The translations under genes were made by a program, and so were the position numbers. This document shows, piece after piece, positions 40,599 through 50,037 of a stretch of DNA of 64,000 nucleotides. The notes under the pieces were generated by a model. That model worked only from the letters and a program-made list of their open reading frames with translations, was not told the origin of the DNA and made no database searches. Source of the stretch: JBCCLJ01 sp039026915 (GTDB lineage Bacteria > Acidobacteriota > Thermoanaerobaculia > Multivoradales > Multivoraceae); contig JBCCLJ010000008.1 of NCBI GenBank assembly GCA_039026915.1, positions 4,178 through 68,177 on the forward strand, written 5' to 3'. Each line of letters opens with the position of its first letter. Positions within the stretch are counted from its first letter, which is position 1.

Positions 40599-40830
40599 CG
40601 TTGCGGCGTGAGAGCTCTGGACAGGGCGTTTGGGTGCACCTGGAAAAGGCCGCGAGGTGCGGCGACGGTACCGGTCTCAGGTGCAGAGGAGAATCGCGGA
40701 AGGCAGCTGTAGAGCACGATATGGCGGCCCCCGAGCGAGGTCAACAAGGCGGCCACGGTGACGCTTTCCGCGGGCTCGAGCGCCCGGGTTGCGGTGCCCA
40801 CGTTTGGCTTCCAGAGCCCGGTGTTGCTCC

Positions 40831-40836
40831 TATACT
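40831..40836 (+). promoter_or_regulatory. -10-like TATACT six bases before ATG
   Basis: TATACT is spaced 6 bases from ATG 40843 with no ribosome-binding sequence between. A CTTCCA at a 17-base gap upstream gives only a weak -35. It suggests a leaderless mRNA for the zinc-knuckle orphan. Confidence 0.4.
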
Positions 40837-40842
40837 TCGCCG

Positions 40843-42069
40843 ATGTCCGAAGACCGGCGAGCGAAGAGCCAGCGGGGAGGAAAGAAGCGCCGTCGCGGCG
40901 GCCGCCAACGACGGGGCCGAGGCGGCACGGGCGCTCGCAGCGAGCCCACGCTCCACCACATCGTGAAGCGTCTCTCGGAGCGGCTGCGGGCCGACGCCGA
41001 TCCGGCAGCACTCCAGGGAGGTGCTGCTGGCGGCTACGTCGAAGTCTCTGTTCGGCTGCCGCTCGAGCCGGCTGCTCGGGCCGACATCGAGGTGAAGCTG
41101 CTCGAAGAGCGGTTGAAGGCAGCGCGCGAGGATCTGCTGGCCAAGAACACCGTTTTCTCTTCCGGACGGGTCTTCTGTTTGAGGTGCGCTTCGACCGACT
41201 GCAAGCACGCCGTCCCGCCCTCGGAGCGGAGCGTCTTTGCCGGCTACTCACCGACGGGTCTGCCGCGCTTCGCCGAGTGGCCCGAGCTCCTGCTCGAGCG
41301 TCGGGACGACCGGCTCGACGAGGTGCACGAGCGGCCGGCGCGATTCGTCGCTCGCGTCGCCACGCCGGACGAGCTCGTCGGCTCGGTTCTCGACGTCTAT
41401 CGATCGGATCTCGGCTTTCGCCTTTGGGGGCAGGTCGATGCGGGCTGGTTCACCTCTCCGCGCACCGGCGACGCAGACCGTCAGGCGCTGAGCCTGCAGA
41501 TCCTGTCACTGAAGAGCCCGGGAAGGCCCTGGCGCTTTGGCCTGAATGCCGTCGGCGTCGCGCCGGGAGGTGAGCCGCTCGAGACCCGGGTCGATCAGTG
41601 GGAGGTGCTGCCGTGGACCGAGGCGGTGAGATGGTGTCGCGGCCTGTTGGGAGACATCGAGCGGAAGGCCAACGCTCAGCTCGACTCCACGTCCTGGCAG
41701 CCTCGCGCCGAGGGGCTCGCGGCGGCGCTCGCTCGCCGCCTCGAGAAGGCCTCCCGCGCGACGCAGAGAAAGACGGTGCATGCGCGCGAGCGCCAACGGC
41801 AGCAGCGTCCGACGGGGATGGCTCTCTCCGATCTGAGGACGGCGGGAAGCGACCGCATCCTCTTCGACACCAAGTACGAGACGTTGATCGTGCTCGGTGA
41901 CAAGGGCAGAGCGCACGCCTTTTTGCCCGATGGTCGGCTGGTCACCAGCGTGCGCTACACGCCTGCCAGCATCCAGCGTCGTCGCAACAACGGGCGCTGG
42001 CGTCCGGCCAAGGACGAGGAGGTTGCGCAGCTGCAGCGCTCGGCCGCCGCACCGCCCGCGAGCCGCTAG
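40843..42069 (+). CDS. Orphan protein with SWIM-like zinc knuckle
   Basis: A 408-residue protein of unknown function. It has a very basic Lys/Arg/Gly N-terminus (residues 5-30), a Cys/His cluster CLRCASTDCKH at about 113-123 (C-x2-C-x4-C-x-H, like a SWIM zinc knuckle), and a basic C-terminal segment (LEKASRATQRKTVHARERQR). I infer nucleic-acid binding. The end (AHAFLPDGRLVTSVRYTPASIQRRRNNGRW) is not recognised. Start ATG 40843 has a -10-like site 6 bases away. Its stop overlaps the PilZ gene stop by 3 bases (convergent). Confidence 0.65.
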   Translation: MSEDRRAKSQRGGKKRRRGGRQRRGRGGTGARSEPTLHHIVKRLSERLRADADPAALQGGAAGGYVEVSVRLPLEPAARADIEVKLLEERLKAAREDLLAKNTVFSSGRVFCLRCASTDCKHAVPPSERSVFAGYSPTGLPRFAEWPELLLERRDDRLDEVHERPARFVARVATPDELVGSVLDVYRSDLGFRLWGQVDAGWFTSPRTGDADRQALSLQILSLKSPGRPWRFGLNAVGVAPGGEPLETRVDQWEVLPWTEAVRWCRGLLGDIERKANAQLDSTSWQPRAEGLAAALARRLEKASRATQRKTVHARERQRQQRPTGMALSDLRTAGSDRILFDTKYETLIVLGDKGRAHAFLPDGRLVTSVRYTPASIQRRRNNGRWRPAKDEEVAQLQRSAAAPPASR

Positions 42070-42716
42070 TCGGAAGACGCCTGCTCGAAGGCTTCTCGGA
42101 CCGGTCCGAGCCGATCCTTCGGTTCGACGCGCAGCCGCAGCCTCGAAGCGGGGTCGACGCTCTCCGCCGAGCTCAGCGGATGAATGCCGATCACCTGGCA
42201 GCGGAGTCGGCCTTCCAGGCCTTCGACTTCGAGCTCGAACTCCGTGTCGAGGGACGGAAGGAGATCCGCCTCGACGGTCATGGTGTCGTCTTCGAGGCTC
42301 AGGATGCTGCACGGGTGCGACGAGCTGAAGGGTACTTCGGCGTCCCCGATCTCGAAGCGACCGAAGACGCGGCGGCTCGCGCCGGCGTTGCCGACGCGGT
42401 CGATGAAGTCGAGGATCTGCGTCGCGTTCTCCGACACCGTCGCGGCAAACTCGATGCCGGACTGAAAGGCTGCGACCGACTCTCCGGGAGCGTTTCCCCG
42501 CGGCCGAAAGTGGCACCAAACGACGCGGCCGTCCTGGTTCATCGGTGAGCCGATCCTGTAGCTCTCGCCGACGTTCAGACGTGCTTCGGTCTCCACCGCC
42601 ATGCCCGCGACGCTCAGATTGAGAATCCGTCCAGTCGTCTGGCTGTGAATCGTGCCGAAGAGTCCGCGGGACTCGTCCTCGGCAGGAGCTGGAGAGGCGG
42701 GGGACTTCGTGCTCAT
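42066..42716 (-). CDS. PilZ domain protein
   Basis: A 216-residue protein. The N-terminal half has RILNLSVAGMAVETEARL (the NLSxxG PilZ box) and a beta-barrel-like run with RVVWCHFRPRGN and SGIEFA. The arginine-rich RxxxR c-di-GMP signature before the box is weak, so nucleotide binding is not assured. The C-terminal half (residues about 115-205) may be a second PilZ-like or unrelated barrel. A TATACT at 42728-42733 (minus) implies a very short leader. Confidence 0.7.
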   Translation of the reverse strand: MSTKSPASPAPAEDESRGLFGTIHSQTTGRILNLSVAGMAVETEARLNVGESYRIGSPMNQDGRVVWCHFRPRGNAPGESVAAFQSGIEFAATVSENATQILDFIDRVGNAGASRRVFGRFEIGDAEVPFSSSHPCSILSLEDDTMTVEADLLPSLDTEFELEVEGLEGRLRCQVIGIHPLSSAESVDPASRLRLRVEPKDRLGPVREAFEQASSD

Positions 42717-42798
42717 GACCGTAGACCAGTATAGGGCAGCCCGCGAGCGACGCGGCGAGGTCCGAGGGGCGGCCGCGGTGAACTGCGCCGGCGGTTGC

Positions 42799-42804
42799 TA
42801 GTGT
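42799..42804 (+). promoter_or_regulatory. -10-like TAGTGT six bases before fdhD
   Basis: TAGTGT with an upstream TGC (extended -10 flavour, TGCTAGTGT) lies 6 bases before ATG 42811 and no Shine-Dalgarno separates them, again a leaderless arrangement. Confidence 0.38.
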
Positions 42805-42810
42805 GCGCGC

Positions 42811-43593
42811 ATGACGCAAGAGCCTCCAGGACGCTCGAAGCGGTTCCCGGTCCGGCGCGATGGAGCTGCACGCGAGCTCGATGACGTGGTCGTCGAGGAG
42901 GCCTTGGAGATTCGGCTTGCAAGCCGGCCGCTGGCGGTGACGATGCGCACGCCGGGCGACGACGTTGAGCTGGCGCTGGGCTTCCTGCACTCCGAACGAG
43001 TCGTAGAGACAGCTTCCGAGATCGTCTCGTGCACGCAGACGGGGAGCCAGGTCGTCGAGGTCGAGCTGGCGACAGCCGCGCTCGATCGATGGGCCCGCCG
43101 CGGCGTCGAGCGGGAGTTTCGGATCACGGCCGCCTGCGGCGCCTGCGGCAGACCGAGCCTCGAGGACGTCGAGCGCGACGTTCCCAGAGTTCGCCCATGG
43201 CGCCCAAGTCTGGACCTCGTACGAAGTCTCCCCGGCAGTCTCCGTGAAGAGCAGCGGGTCTTCACTCGAACGGGCGGCTGTCACGCGGCGGCGCTCTTCG
43301 GTCGTCGCGGCGAACTCGTCTGCAGCTATGAGGACGTCGGCAGGCACAACGCCGTCGACAAGGTCGTCGGGCGGCTACTGCAGGACGGTGCGCTGCCGGC
43401 TGTAGAGACGATCCTGGTGGTCAGCGGTCGCGCCGGTTTCGAACTGGTCGAGAAGGCGGCGCTGGCGGGAATCCCGGCGATGGCTTCGGTCGGTGCGACG
43501 ACGAGCGCCGCGGTCGACGTGGCGCAGAAGGCAGGGCTCGAGCTCTTCTGCTTCGTCTCCGAGCAGAGCGCCGTCCGGTTCGACCTCCAGTGA
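42811..43593 (+). CDS. fdhD: Formate dehydrogenase accessory sulfurtransferase FdhD
   Basis: A 260-residue FdhD that delivers sulfur to the molybdenum cofactor of formate dehydrogenases. The active-site loop is CGACG (Cys109 and Cys112), and TRTGGCHAAALF and EDVGRHNAVDKVVG are family signatures. No formate dehydrogenase gene is in the window, so its partner must be elsewhere. Confidence 0.93.
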   Translation: MTQEPPGRSKRFPVRRDGAARELDDVVVEEALEIRLASRPLAVTMRTPGDDVELALGFLHSERVVETASEIVSCTQTGSQVVEVELATAALDRWARRGVEREFRITAACGACGRPSLEDVERDVPRVRPWRPSLDLVRSLPGSLREEQRVFTRTGGCHAAALFGRRGELVCSYEDVGRHNAVDKVVGRLLQDGALPAVETILVVSGRAGFELVEKAALAGIPAMASVGATTSAAVDVAQKAGLELFCFVSEQSAVRFDLQ

Positions 43594-43630
43594 GCGCAAG
43601 GGCGCCGTCCGTGGACGGCGCCCGAGAGAC

Positions 43631-43972
43631 TCAACCGATGGCCACCTCGCCCGCCTCTCCGGTTCGGATGCGCACACAGTCGTCGAGATCGATGACGAAG
43701 ATCTTCCCGTCTCCGATCTCTCCGGTGTGAGCGGCGCCTGAGATGGCCTCGATGCACTGCGGAACGAACTCGTCGTTGACCGCGACTTCGAGTTTGACCT
43801 TGCGCAGCAGGCTGCCGGCCTCTTTGTGGCTCCGGTAGACCTCGGAGATGCCCTTCTGGCGGCCTCGGCCCATGACCTGTGAAACGGTGACGAGGTGAAT
43901 CTCCGCCTTCTGCAGGCGATCGAGGATCTCGTTGAGACGGTCGGGTTGGCAAACGGCGACGACGTACTTCAT
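43631..43972 (-). CDS. glnK: PII nitrogen regulator, T-loop variant
   Basis: A 113-residue GlnB/GlnK trimer protein. The T-loop reads GRQKGISEVYRSHKEAGSLLRK, with Tyr46 kept but position 51 Glu instead of the Tyr that is uridylylated in enteric PII. It follows amt by 10 bases, the classic GlnK-AmtB pair, so it likely blocks the ammonium channel. ATP/2-oxoglutarate-binding GKIFVIDLDDCVRIRTGE is conserved. Control without uridylylation is inferred. Confidence 0.9.
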   Translation of the reverse strand: MKYVVAVCQPDRLNEILDRLQKAEIHLVTVSQVMGRGRQKGISEVYRSHKEAGSLLRKVKLEVAVNDEFVPQCIEAISGAAHTGEIGDGKIFVIDLDDCVRIRTGEAGEVAIG

Positions 43973-43982
43973 TGGAACCTCC

Positions 43983-45317
43983 TCAGTCGACCAGCGTGTA
44001 GGCCGCTTCGCGGTGAGATGTGAGGTCGAGTCCGACCCGTTCTTCGTCGCTCGTGACGCGCAGGCCCAGCGTCAGGTCGATGACTTTCAGGAGGATGGCC
44101 GAAGCGACCGTCGCCCAGACTATGGTGTAAATGACGGCCTTCATTTGAAGGGCGACCTGGCCGGCGTTGCCGTAGAAGAGACCGTTGGTGTCGTTGCCGG
44201 GAACCGCCGAGGTGGCCCACAGTCCGGCAGCGATCGCGCCCCAGATCCCGGCCACGCCGTGCACGCCGAAGACGTCGAGTGAGTCGTCGTAGCCGAGCCT
44301 CGGCTTGAGCAGCGTCACCGCCAAGTAGCCGAAGACCGAGGCGCCGAAGCCAACACCGAGCGCTCCGGCGGCATTGACCGAGCCGCAGGCCGGGGTGATG
44401 CCGACGAGGCCGGCCACCGCGCCGGTGATGACGCCGAGAACGGTGGGGTGCTTGTCGCGCACCCACTCGATCAACGCCCAGGCGAGAGCGCCGGCGGCCG
44501 TCGCAATGTGCGTCACGACGAAGGCGTTGGCTGCGGAAGCGTTGGCCGCAACGGCGGAGCCGGCGTTGAAGCCGAACCAACCGAACCAGAGCAGCCCCGT
44601 GCCGAGCACGGCGAACGGCAGGTTGTGGGGCGGCGACATGTCGCGCGGGTGACCCTGGCGCTTGCCGAGGAAGAGGGCGGCAACCAGAGCCGAGATGCCG
44701 GCGTTGATGTGGACGACGGTGCCGCCGGCGAAGTCGAGAGCGCCGTCACCGCCGAGCCCGAAGAATCCCTCGGCTCCGCCCCACACCCAGTGAGCGACGG
44801 GGCAGTAGACGACGAGCAGCCAGACCGAGCAGAAGATGCAGATGGCGCTGAACTTCATACGCTCGGCAAAGGCACCGACCATGAGAGCCGGAGTGATGAT
44901 GGCGAACATCGCCTGGAAGATCATGAAGAGCTGGCCTGGAATCGCCGTTCCGTCCCAGGCGTCGAAGCCGACGCCGTTCAGCATCACGTAGTCGAAGCCG
45001 CCCGCGAAGCCGCCGAAGGCGTCGGGGGCAAAGGCCAGGCTGAAGCCGACGACGACCCAGAGCACCGTCATCAGGGCCATGCAGAAGAAGCACTGCATCA
45101 GGATGGAGAGCACGTTCTTGCGGCGAACGAGGCCGCCGTAGAAGAAGGCGAGCCCGGGCGTCATCAGCAGGACGAGAGCGCTGGCGGTGAGCATCCAGGC
45201 GGTGTCTCCGGCGTCGATGCCCTCCTGGGCGGCGGCGGGACTGGCGGCGAACAGAGCGAGTGCGACCACTACGAACAGAGCGAATCGCACCCCTCGAGGT
45301 GTTTGCATGCGAAACAT
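43983..45317 (-). CDS. amt: Ammonium transporter
   Basis: A 444-residue Amt channel with a signal peptide (FALFVVVALALFAASPAAAQ) and 11 TM helices. Motifs: DTAWMLTASALVLLMTPGLAFFYGGLVRR, the twin-His region HWVWGG and DFAGGTVVHINAG, FGVHGVAGIWGAIAAG. ATG 45317 is preceded by GGAGGATCGT. It transports ammonium and pairs with the PII gene downstream. A sigma-54-like site at 45385-45400 suggests nitrogen-dependent control. Confidence 0.95.
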   Translation of the reverse strand: MFRMQTPRGVRFALFVVVALALFAASPAAAQEGIDAGDTAWMLTASALVLLMTPGLAFFYGGLVRRKNVLSILMQCFFCMALMTVLWVVVGFSLAFAPDAFGGFAGGFDYVMLNGVGFDAWDGTAIPGQLFMIFQAMFAIITPALMVGAFAERMKFSAICIFCSVWLLVVYCPVAHWVWGGAEGFFGLGGDGALDFAGGTVVHINAGISALVAALFLGKRQGHPRDMSPPHNLPFAVLGTGLLWFGWFGFNAGSAVAANASAANAFVVTHIATAAGALAWALIEWVRDKHPTVLGVITGAVAGLVGITPACGSVNAAGALGVGFGASVFGYLAVTLLKPRLGYDDSLDVFGVHGVAGIWGAIAAGLWATSAVPGNDTNGLFYGNAGQVALQMKAVIYTIVWATVASAILLKVIDLTLGLRVTSDEERVGLDLTSHREAAYTLVD

Positions 45318-45588
45318 ACGATCCTCCGGGGGAGCTGTGCCGGCGAAGCCGGCGGACAAGAAAATTGTCGGTATCCACCAGCTCAGCAAGTCGCGGGCCA
45401 CTCGGTGTCCTGTGCCGGAAATGTCCATCAAGTCCATTGAAGACAGTTGTTTTGGCACTTCTCGACGGTTTCTTACGGCATCTGTCGTTTGCTACGTAAA
45501 TGTAGTTCTTGAGACCAGTCGATACGATTTTATTTCAGCGGGCGTGAGAGCTCGGACCGACTCTTTTGCAGAAATGTCCGTCTGGGGG
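45318..45588. other. Divergent intergenic region, amt / lysine operon
   Basis: About 270 bases are non-coding and carry the amt promoter candidate at 45385-45400 (minus). A TGGCAC near 45455 (plus) lacks a -12 partner and is not called. No activator sites were recognised. Confidence 0.6.
45385..45400 (-). promoter_or_regulatory. Sigma-54-like promoter of amt-glnK
   Basis: Minus-strand TGGCCC-N5-TTGCT matches the -24/-12 sigma-54 pattern TGGCAC-N5-TTGCW with one change in the -24 half (A to C). It would give a transcript starting about 57 bases upstream of the amt ATG, a sensible position for an NtrC-type-controlled operon. Confidence 0.5.
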
Positions 45589-45618
45589 TTGACTTCTCCG
45601 ATCAACACTCCGTATCTT
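45589..45618 (+). promoter_or_regulatory. Promoter of the lysine operon
   Basis: TTGACT (45589-45594), an 18-base spacer and TATCTT (45613-45618) make a good housekeeping-type promoter. The expected start lies near 45625, about 35 bases before the leader ATG. Confidence 0.72.
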
Positions 45619-45659
45619 CCGCCCGCCTGCAGCGCCAACGCTGCTCCGGCTCGGAACCG

Positions 45660-45776
45660 ATGAAGACCCGCATTCCAGCACCGACGATCGCTCCGGCGAC
45701 CCTCGCCTTCGACGCAGCCAAGGCTGCGAAAGCCGTGCTGTGCAAGCGGGAGGAGAAGAAGACCTCGCCCATCTGA
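45660..45776 (+). CDS. Lysine leader peptide (attenuator)
   Basis: A 38-codon ORF that starts ATG AAG and contains six Lys codons (positions 2, 21, 24, 29, 33, 34) and Arg30, with KREEKK just before the stop. It is followed three bases later by the antiterminator segment. Lys starvation would stall the ribosome on codons 33-34, leaving 45779 onward free; finishing the peptide would cover it. A leader-peptide attenuator of the lysine cluster has, to my recollection, been described in Thermus thermophilus. This is the only sensible reading of such a small ORF here. Confidence 0.85.
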   Translation: MKTRIPAPTIAPATLAFDAAKAAKAVLCKREEKKTSPI

Positions 45777-45778
45777 AG

Positions 45779-45815
45779 GGGTGCCATCCCGTCTCGGTTC
45801 ACGAGCCCGGCATCC
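45779..45815 (+). promoter_or_regulatory. Antiterminator hairpin of the lysine attenuator
   Basis: GGGTGCC (45779-45785) can pair with GGCATCC (45809-45815; six Watson-Crick pairs plus one G-U). It encloses a small CTCG/CGAG stem (45793-45796, 45802-45805). The pairing uses part of the terminator's 5' arm, so the two structures exclude each other. Confidence 0.7.
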
Positions 45816-45836
45816 TGATGGATGCCGGGCTTTTTT
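45804..45836 (+). terminator. Lysine attenuator intrinsic terminator
   Basis: A perfect 12-bp stem, AGCCCGGCATCC (45804-45815) and GGATGCCGGGCT (45820-45831), with a TGAT loop, is followed directly by a T run (45831-45836). It is 27 bases after the leader stop and 53 bases before homocitrate synthase. This is a textbook intrinsic terminator. Confidence 0.92.
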
Positions 45837-45889
45837 CGTTGGTGAACGAGACTTCGCGGGAGAGGCGCTCTCTACTCGAGACACTCGCC

Positions 45890-47080
45890 ATGCAATCCAC
45901 CGAATCCAGCCCTCCGCCGATTCCCCGTTCGTTTCCCGCTCGCTGGTCGATCATCGAGTCGACCCTGCGAGAGGGGGAGCAGTTCGCCAACGCCTTCTTC
46001 TCGCTGGAGCAGAAACTCGAGATCGCTCGCCGTCTCGACGCTTTCGGCGTCGAGTACCTCGAGCTGACCTCACCGATGGCGAGCCCTGCGAGTCGTCGCG
46101 ACTGCGAGCAGATCGCGCGATTGGGGCTGCGCGCCAAGATCCTCACGCACACTCGCTGCCACCTCGAGGACGCGAAGGTGGCGATCGACACGGGTGTCGA
46201 CGGTGTCGACGTCGTCATCGGAACGAGCAGCCTGCTGCGCCAGTTCTCGCATGGCCTCGAGATCGACGAGATCGTCGAGCGCGCGGCCGAGGTGGTTGGC
46301 TTCATTCGCCGGGCCGGCCTTGAAGTGCGCTTCAGTACGGAGGACAGCTTTCGGTCCGACGAGGCGGACCTGTTGCGTGCTTACAGCGCGGTCGACGCGC
46401 TGGGCGTCGATCGGGTCGGTATTGCCGACACGGTGGGTTGCGCTACTCCGATGCAGGTCGCTCAACTGGTGCGCAAGGTTCGCGAAACGGTGAGCTGCGA
46501 CATCGAGTTTCACGGCCACGACGACACGGGCTGCGCTGTCGCCAATGCCTTCTGCGCACTGGAGCAGGGCGCCAGCCACGTCGACACCTCGGTCCTCGGC
46601 ATCGGCGAGCGCAACGGCATCACTCCGCTCGGGGCCTTCATCGCACGCATGGTCGTCGTCCAGCCCGAAGAGGTCCGCAGTCGCTACGACCTGCCGTCGC
46701 TGCGCGGGCTCGAGAACTACGTTGCCGATCTCGTCGGAGTCGACGTGCCGTTCAACAACTGCGTCACCGGCTTCGCCGCCTTTACCCACAAGGCAGGGAT
46801 CCATGCCAAGGCGATCCTGAACAACCCGAGCACCTACGAGATCCTGGCTCCCGAAGACTTCGGACTCGAGCGGTACGTTCACGTCGCGCACCGACTCACC
46901 GGCTGGAACGCTCTGCAGGATCGTGCGGCGCAGCTGGGACTCGACCTGAGCCCCGACGAACTGCGAGAGATCACGGCGCGCGTCAAGGCGTTGGCTGACA
47001 CCAAGCGCCTGAGTCTCGACGACGTCGACGCTCTCCTGCGCAGCGCGGGCGCGCCGGCCGAACGGGAGGCGGCGTCGTGA
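45890..47080 (+). CDS. Homocitrate synthase
   Basis: A 396-residue enzyme of the 2-isopropylmalate synthase superfamily. It has IESTLREGEQFANAFFS, the metal motif EFHGHDDTGCAVANAF, and GASHVDTSVLGIGERNGITPLG; there is no LeuA regulatory domain, unlike leuA at 25081. I chose ATG 45890; GTG 45842 is in frame but overlaps the terminator. It condenses acetyl-CoA and 2-oxoglutarate, the committing step of AAA lysine synthesis. First gene behind the attenuator. Confidence 0.93.
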   Translation: MQSTESSPPPIPRSFPARWSIIESTLREGEQFANAFFSLEQKLEIARRLDAFGVEYLELTSPMASPASRRDCEQIARLGLRAKILTHTRCHLEDAKVAIDTGVDGVDVVIGTSSLLRQFSHGLEIDEIVERAAEVVGFIRRAGLEVRFSTEDSFRSDEADLLRAYSAVDALGVDRVGIADTVGCATPMQVAQLVRKVRETVSCDIEFHGHDDTGCAVANAFCALEQGASHVDTSVLGIGERNGITPLGAFIARMVVVQPEEVRSRYDLPSLRGLENYVADLVGVDVPFNNCVTGFAAFTHKAGIHAKAILNNPSTYEILAPEDFGLERYVHVAHRLTGWNALQDRAAQLGLDLSPDELREITARVKALADTKRLSLDDVDALLRSAGAPAEREAAS

Positions 47081-48434
47081 GTGCGCCCGCGACCTTCGCT
47101 CAAAAGGCGCTTGCACGCTCGGCGGGCCGTGACGTCTCGGTCGCCGGCGACCTCGAGCCGGGCACGCTGCTCACGGTACGTCCGCACGTCGTCCTGAGCC
47201 ACGACAACTCTGCGGCGATCCGAGAGATCTGGTTGCGCTTCGAGCAGGAGCGCGTCGTGATCCCCGAGCGCATCGCCATCACGCTCGACCACGCCGTCCC
47301 GGCGCCGACGCCGGCGCACGCAGAGAACCATCGGATCATTCGCGACTTCGTCGCCGAGCAGGGCATCGCGAACTTTCACGACGTCGGGCGCGGGATCTGC
47401 CACCAGGTGCACTCGGAGGAGGCGGCGGTGCTTCCCGGCCAGCTGATCCTCGGCGCCGACAGCCACACGCCGCACTTCGGATGGCTCGGAGCCTTCGGTG
47501 CCGGCGTAGGACGTTCCGAGGTGGCCGTGCTCTGGGCCACTGGCGAGCTCTGGCTGCAGGTTCCGGAGACGATTCGACTCGTTCTCGAGGGCAGCCTGGG
47601 AAGCGACGTCACGGCCAAGGACGTCGCGCTTCATCTCATCTCCCACTTGGGCGCCGACTTCGCCAACTACCGCTGCGTCGAGTTGTCAGGCGAGGCCGTC
47701 GAGGCTCTGTCGCTCGACGGGCGCGCCGCCCTCGCGAACATGATGGCGGAGATGGGGGCCAAGGCCTCCTTCGTGGCGCCCGACGAGGCCGTCCGGCGGT
47801 TCGTGGCACGCCGCCTCGCTCGGCGCCTCGGCGTGACGGAGGCTGCAGCTCTCCAGCGCGTCGAAGAGAGCGTCCTGCTCTCCGATTCGGAGGCCGAGGT
47901 CGAGCGCACCGTGACGCTGAGCGCCAGCGAGATCGAGCCCGTCGTCGCGCGGCCGCCGCGTGTCGACGATGCAGTCCCAGTCTCCGAGCTGCGCGAGGTG
48001 ACCGTCGACCAGGCCTTCGTCGGAACCTGCACCAACGGTCGGCTCGAAGACCTGCGAGCGGTGCGCGACGTCGTCGCAGGGCGCCGGGTCGCGCGCGGCA
48101 CGCGCTTTCTCGTCGTTCCCGCTTCTTCGGAGGTGCTCGCCGAGGCCACGCGCCGCGGCTGGATCGGCGAGATTCTTGCGGCCGGCGTTCATCTCGGGAC
48201 TCCGGGCTGCGGCCCCTGCATGGGCAACCACCTGGGGGTGCTGGCGGCGGGTGAGGTCTGCATCAGCTCGGCCAATCGCAACTTCCGCGGACGCATGGGT
48301 AACCCGGAGAGCGAGGTCTACCTGGCGTCTCCCGCGGTCGTCGCCGCGAGCGCCGTCGCCGGGCGCATCGTCTCGCCGCGGGAGCTGGAGCGCGACCCCC
48401 AAGAGCGTCATGAAGACGGGCAAGCGGTGGCCTC

Positions 48435-48438
<4 letters not shown>
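47077..48438 (+). CDS. Homoaconitase large subunit
   Basis: A 453-residue aconitase-family subunit with Fe-S Cys in FVGTCTNGRL and TPGCGPCMGNHLG, and ILGADSHTPHFGWLGAFGAGVGRSEV. It is the lysine-pathway paralog of leuC at 23672. GTG 47077 overlaps the homocitrate synthase stop by 4 bases. With the small subunit it hydrates/isomerises homocitrate to homoisocitrate. Confidence 0.92.
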
Positions 48439-48943
<505 letters not shown>

Positions 48944-48947
<4 letters not shown>

Positions 48948-49966
48948 GCGCCCTGCGTATCGCACTTCTCGGTGGCGACGGCGTCGGACCCGAAGTGGTC
49001 AGCGCGGTGGCGCCGCTTCTCGCAGTGCTCGAACCGGACGTCGAAACCGTCGAGCTCGCCATGGGCTTCGGATGCTTCGAGCGCGAAGGCCACGCGCTGC
49101 CGCCGGCGACGATCGAGGGCCTGCGGAGCTGCCGCGGAGCGCTCTTCGGTGCCGTCGGCTCGCCGTCGCATCCGGTCTCGGGCTACCGCTCGCCGCTGCT
49201 CGAGGTGCGCCGCACCTTCGAGCTCTTCGCGAACCTGAGGCCGCTCGTCTCGATGCCCGGCGACGGAACGATCGACGCGGTCGTCGTGCGCGAAAACACC
49301 GAGGGTCTGTACAGCGGACGCGAGCGGCTCGAGGGAGAGGGTGACGAGGCTGTGGCCGTGGCCGAGCGCGTCGTCTCCGTCCGCGCCACCGAGCGCATCG
49401 TGCGCGCCGCGGCGACGCTCGCTCGGGAGCGGCTCGAGCAGGGCCGCAACGCACGGCTGACCATCGTGCACAAGGCCAACGTTCTCCGCACCAGCGACGG
49501 ACTCTTCCGCGAAACGGCCTTGCGCGTTGCGTCCGACTTCCCCGAACTCCAGGTCGAGGAACAGCTCGTCGATTCGATGGCCTATCGTCTCGTGCTCGAG
49601 CCTGAACGCTACGGCGTGATCGTCGCCTCCAATCTCTACGGCGACGTGCTCAGCGACCTCGGTGCTGCCCTCGTCGGTGGACTGGGCGTCGTCCCCAGCG
49701 CCAACGTCGGCGACCGCTTCGTACTCGCCGAGCCGGTGCACGGCAGCGCCCCCGACCTCGCCGGCCGCGGCCTTGCCAACCCCATCGCCACGGCTCGAGC
49801 GTTGGCGATGCTGCTCGAGCGACTGGAGCGCCTGGCTGGCGCACGCACGCTTGACCGTGCCATCGAGCGCGTCTTGCTCGAGGGCCCTCGTACCCCTGAT
49901 CTCGGCGGTTCGGCGACGACGCGAGAGGTGGCGCACTGCCTGCTCTCGCTGGTCGAGCGAACCTGA
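48944..49966 (+). CDS. Homoisocitrate dehydrogenase
   Basis: A 340-residue beta-decarboxylating dehydrogenase: RIALLGGDGVGPEVV, VRRTFELFANLRPLV, VVVRENTEGLYSGRE, IVHKANVLRTSDGLF and EPVHGSAPDLAGRGLANP. It differs from leuB at 21893 and belongs to this pathway by position. It yields 2-oxoadipate. GTG 48944 overlaps the small homoaconitase subunit by 4 bases. Confidence 0.93.
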
Positions 49967-50037
49967 GAACGTTCGAACAGCTCAACGATTGCAACCAACT
50001 CACCGACGGCAACTCGCCGAGGAAAGGAGATCCGACA

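Noticed and set aside
45450..45475. Plus-strand TGGCAC as a second sigma-54 promoter for the lysine operon
   Set aside because: No TTGC element at the required 5-base gap; the lysine operon has a better housekeeping promoter at 45589.
45600..45890. Lysine riboswitch (L-box) or T-box ahead of homocitrate synthase
   Set aside because: The region is short and shows a Lys-rich ORF plus one terminator; no L-box core or T-box tRNA-binding segment (TGGNACCGCG) is visible.
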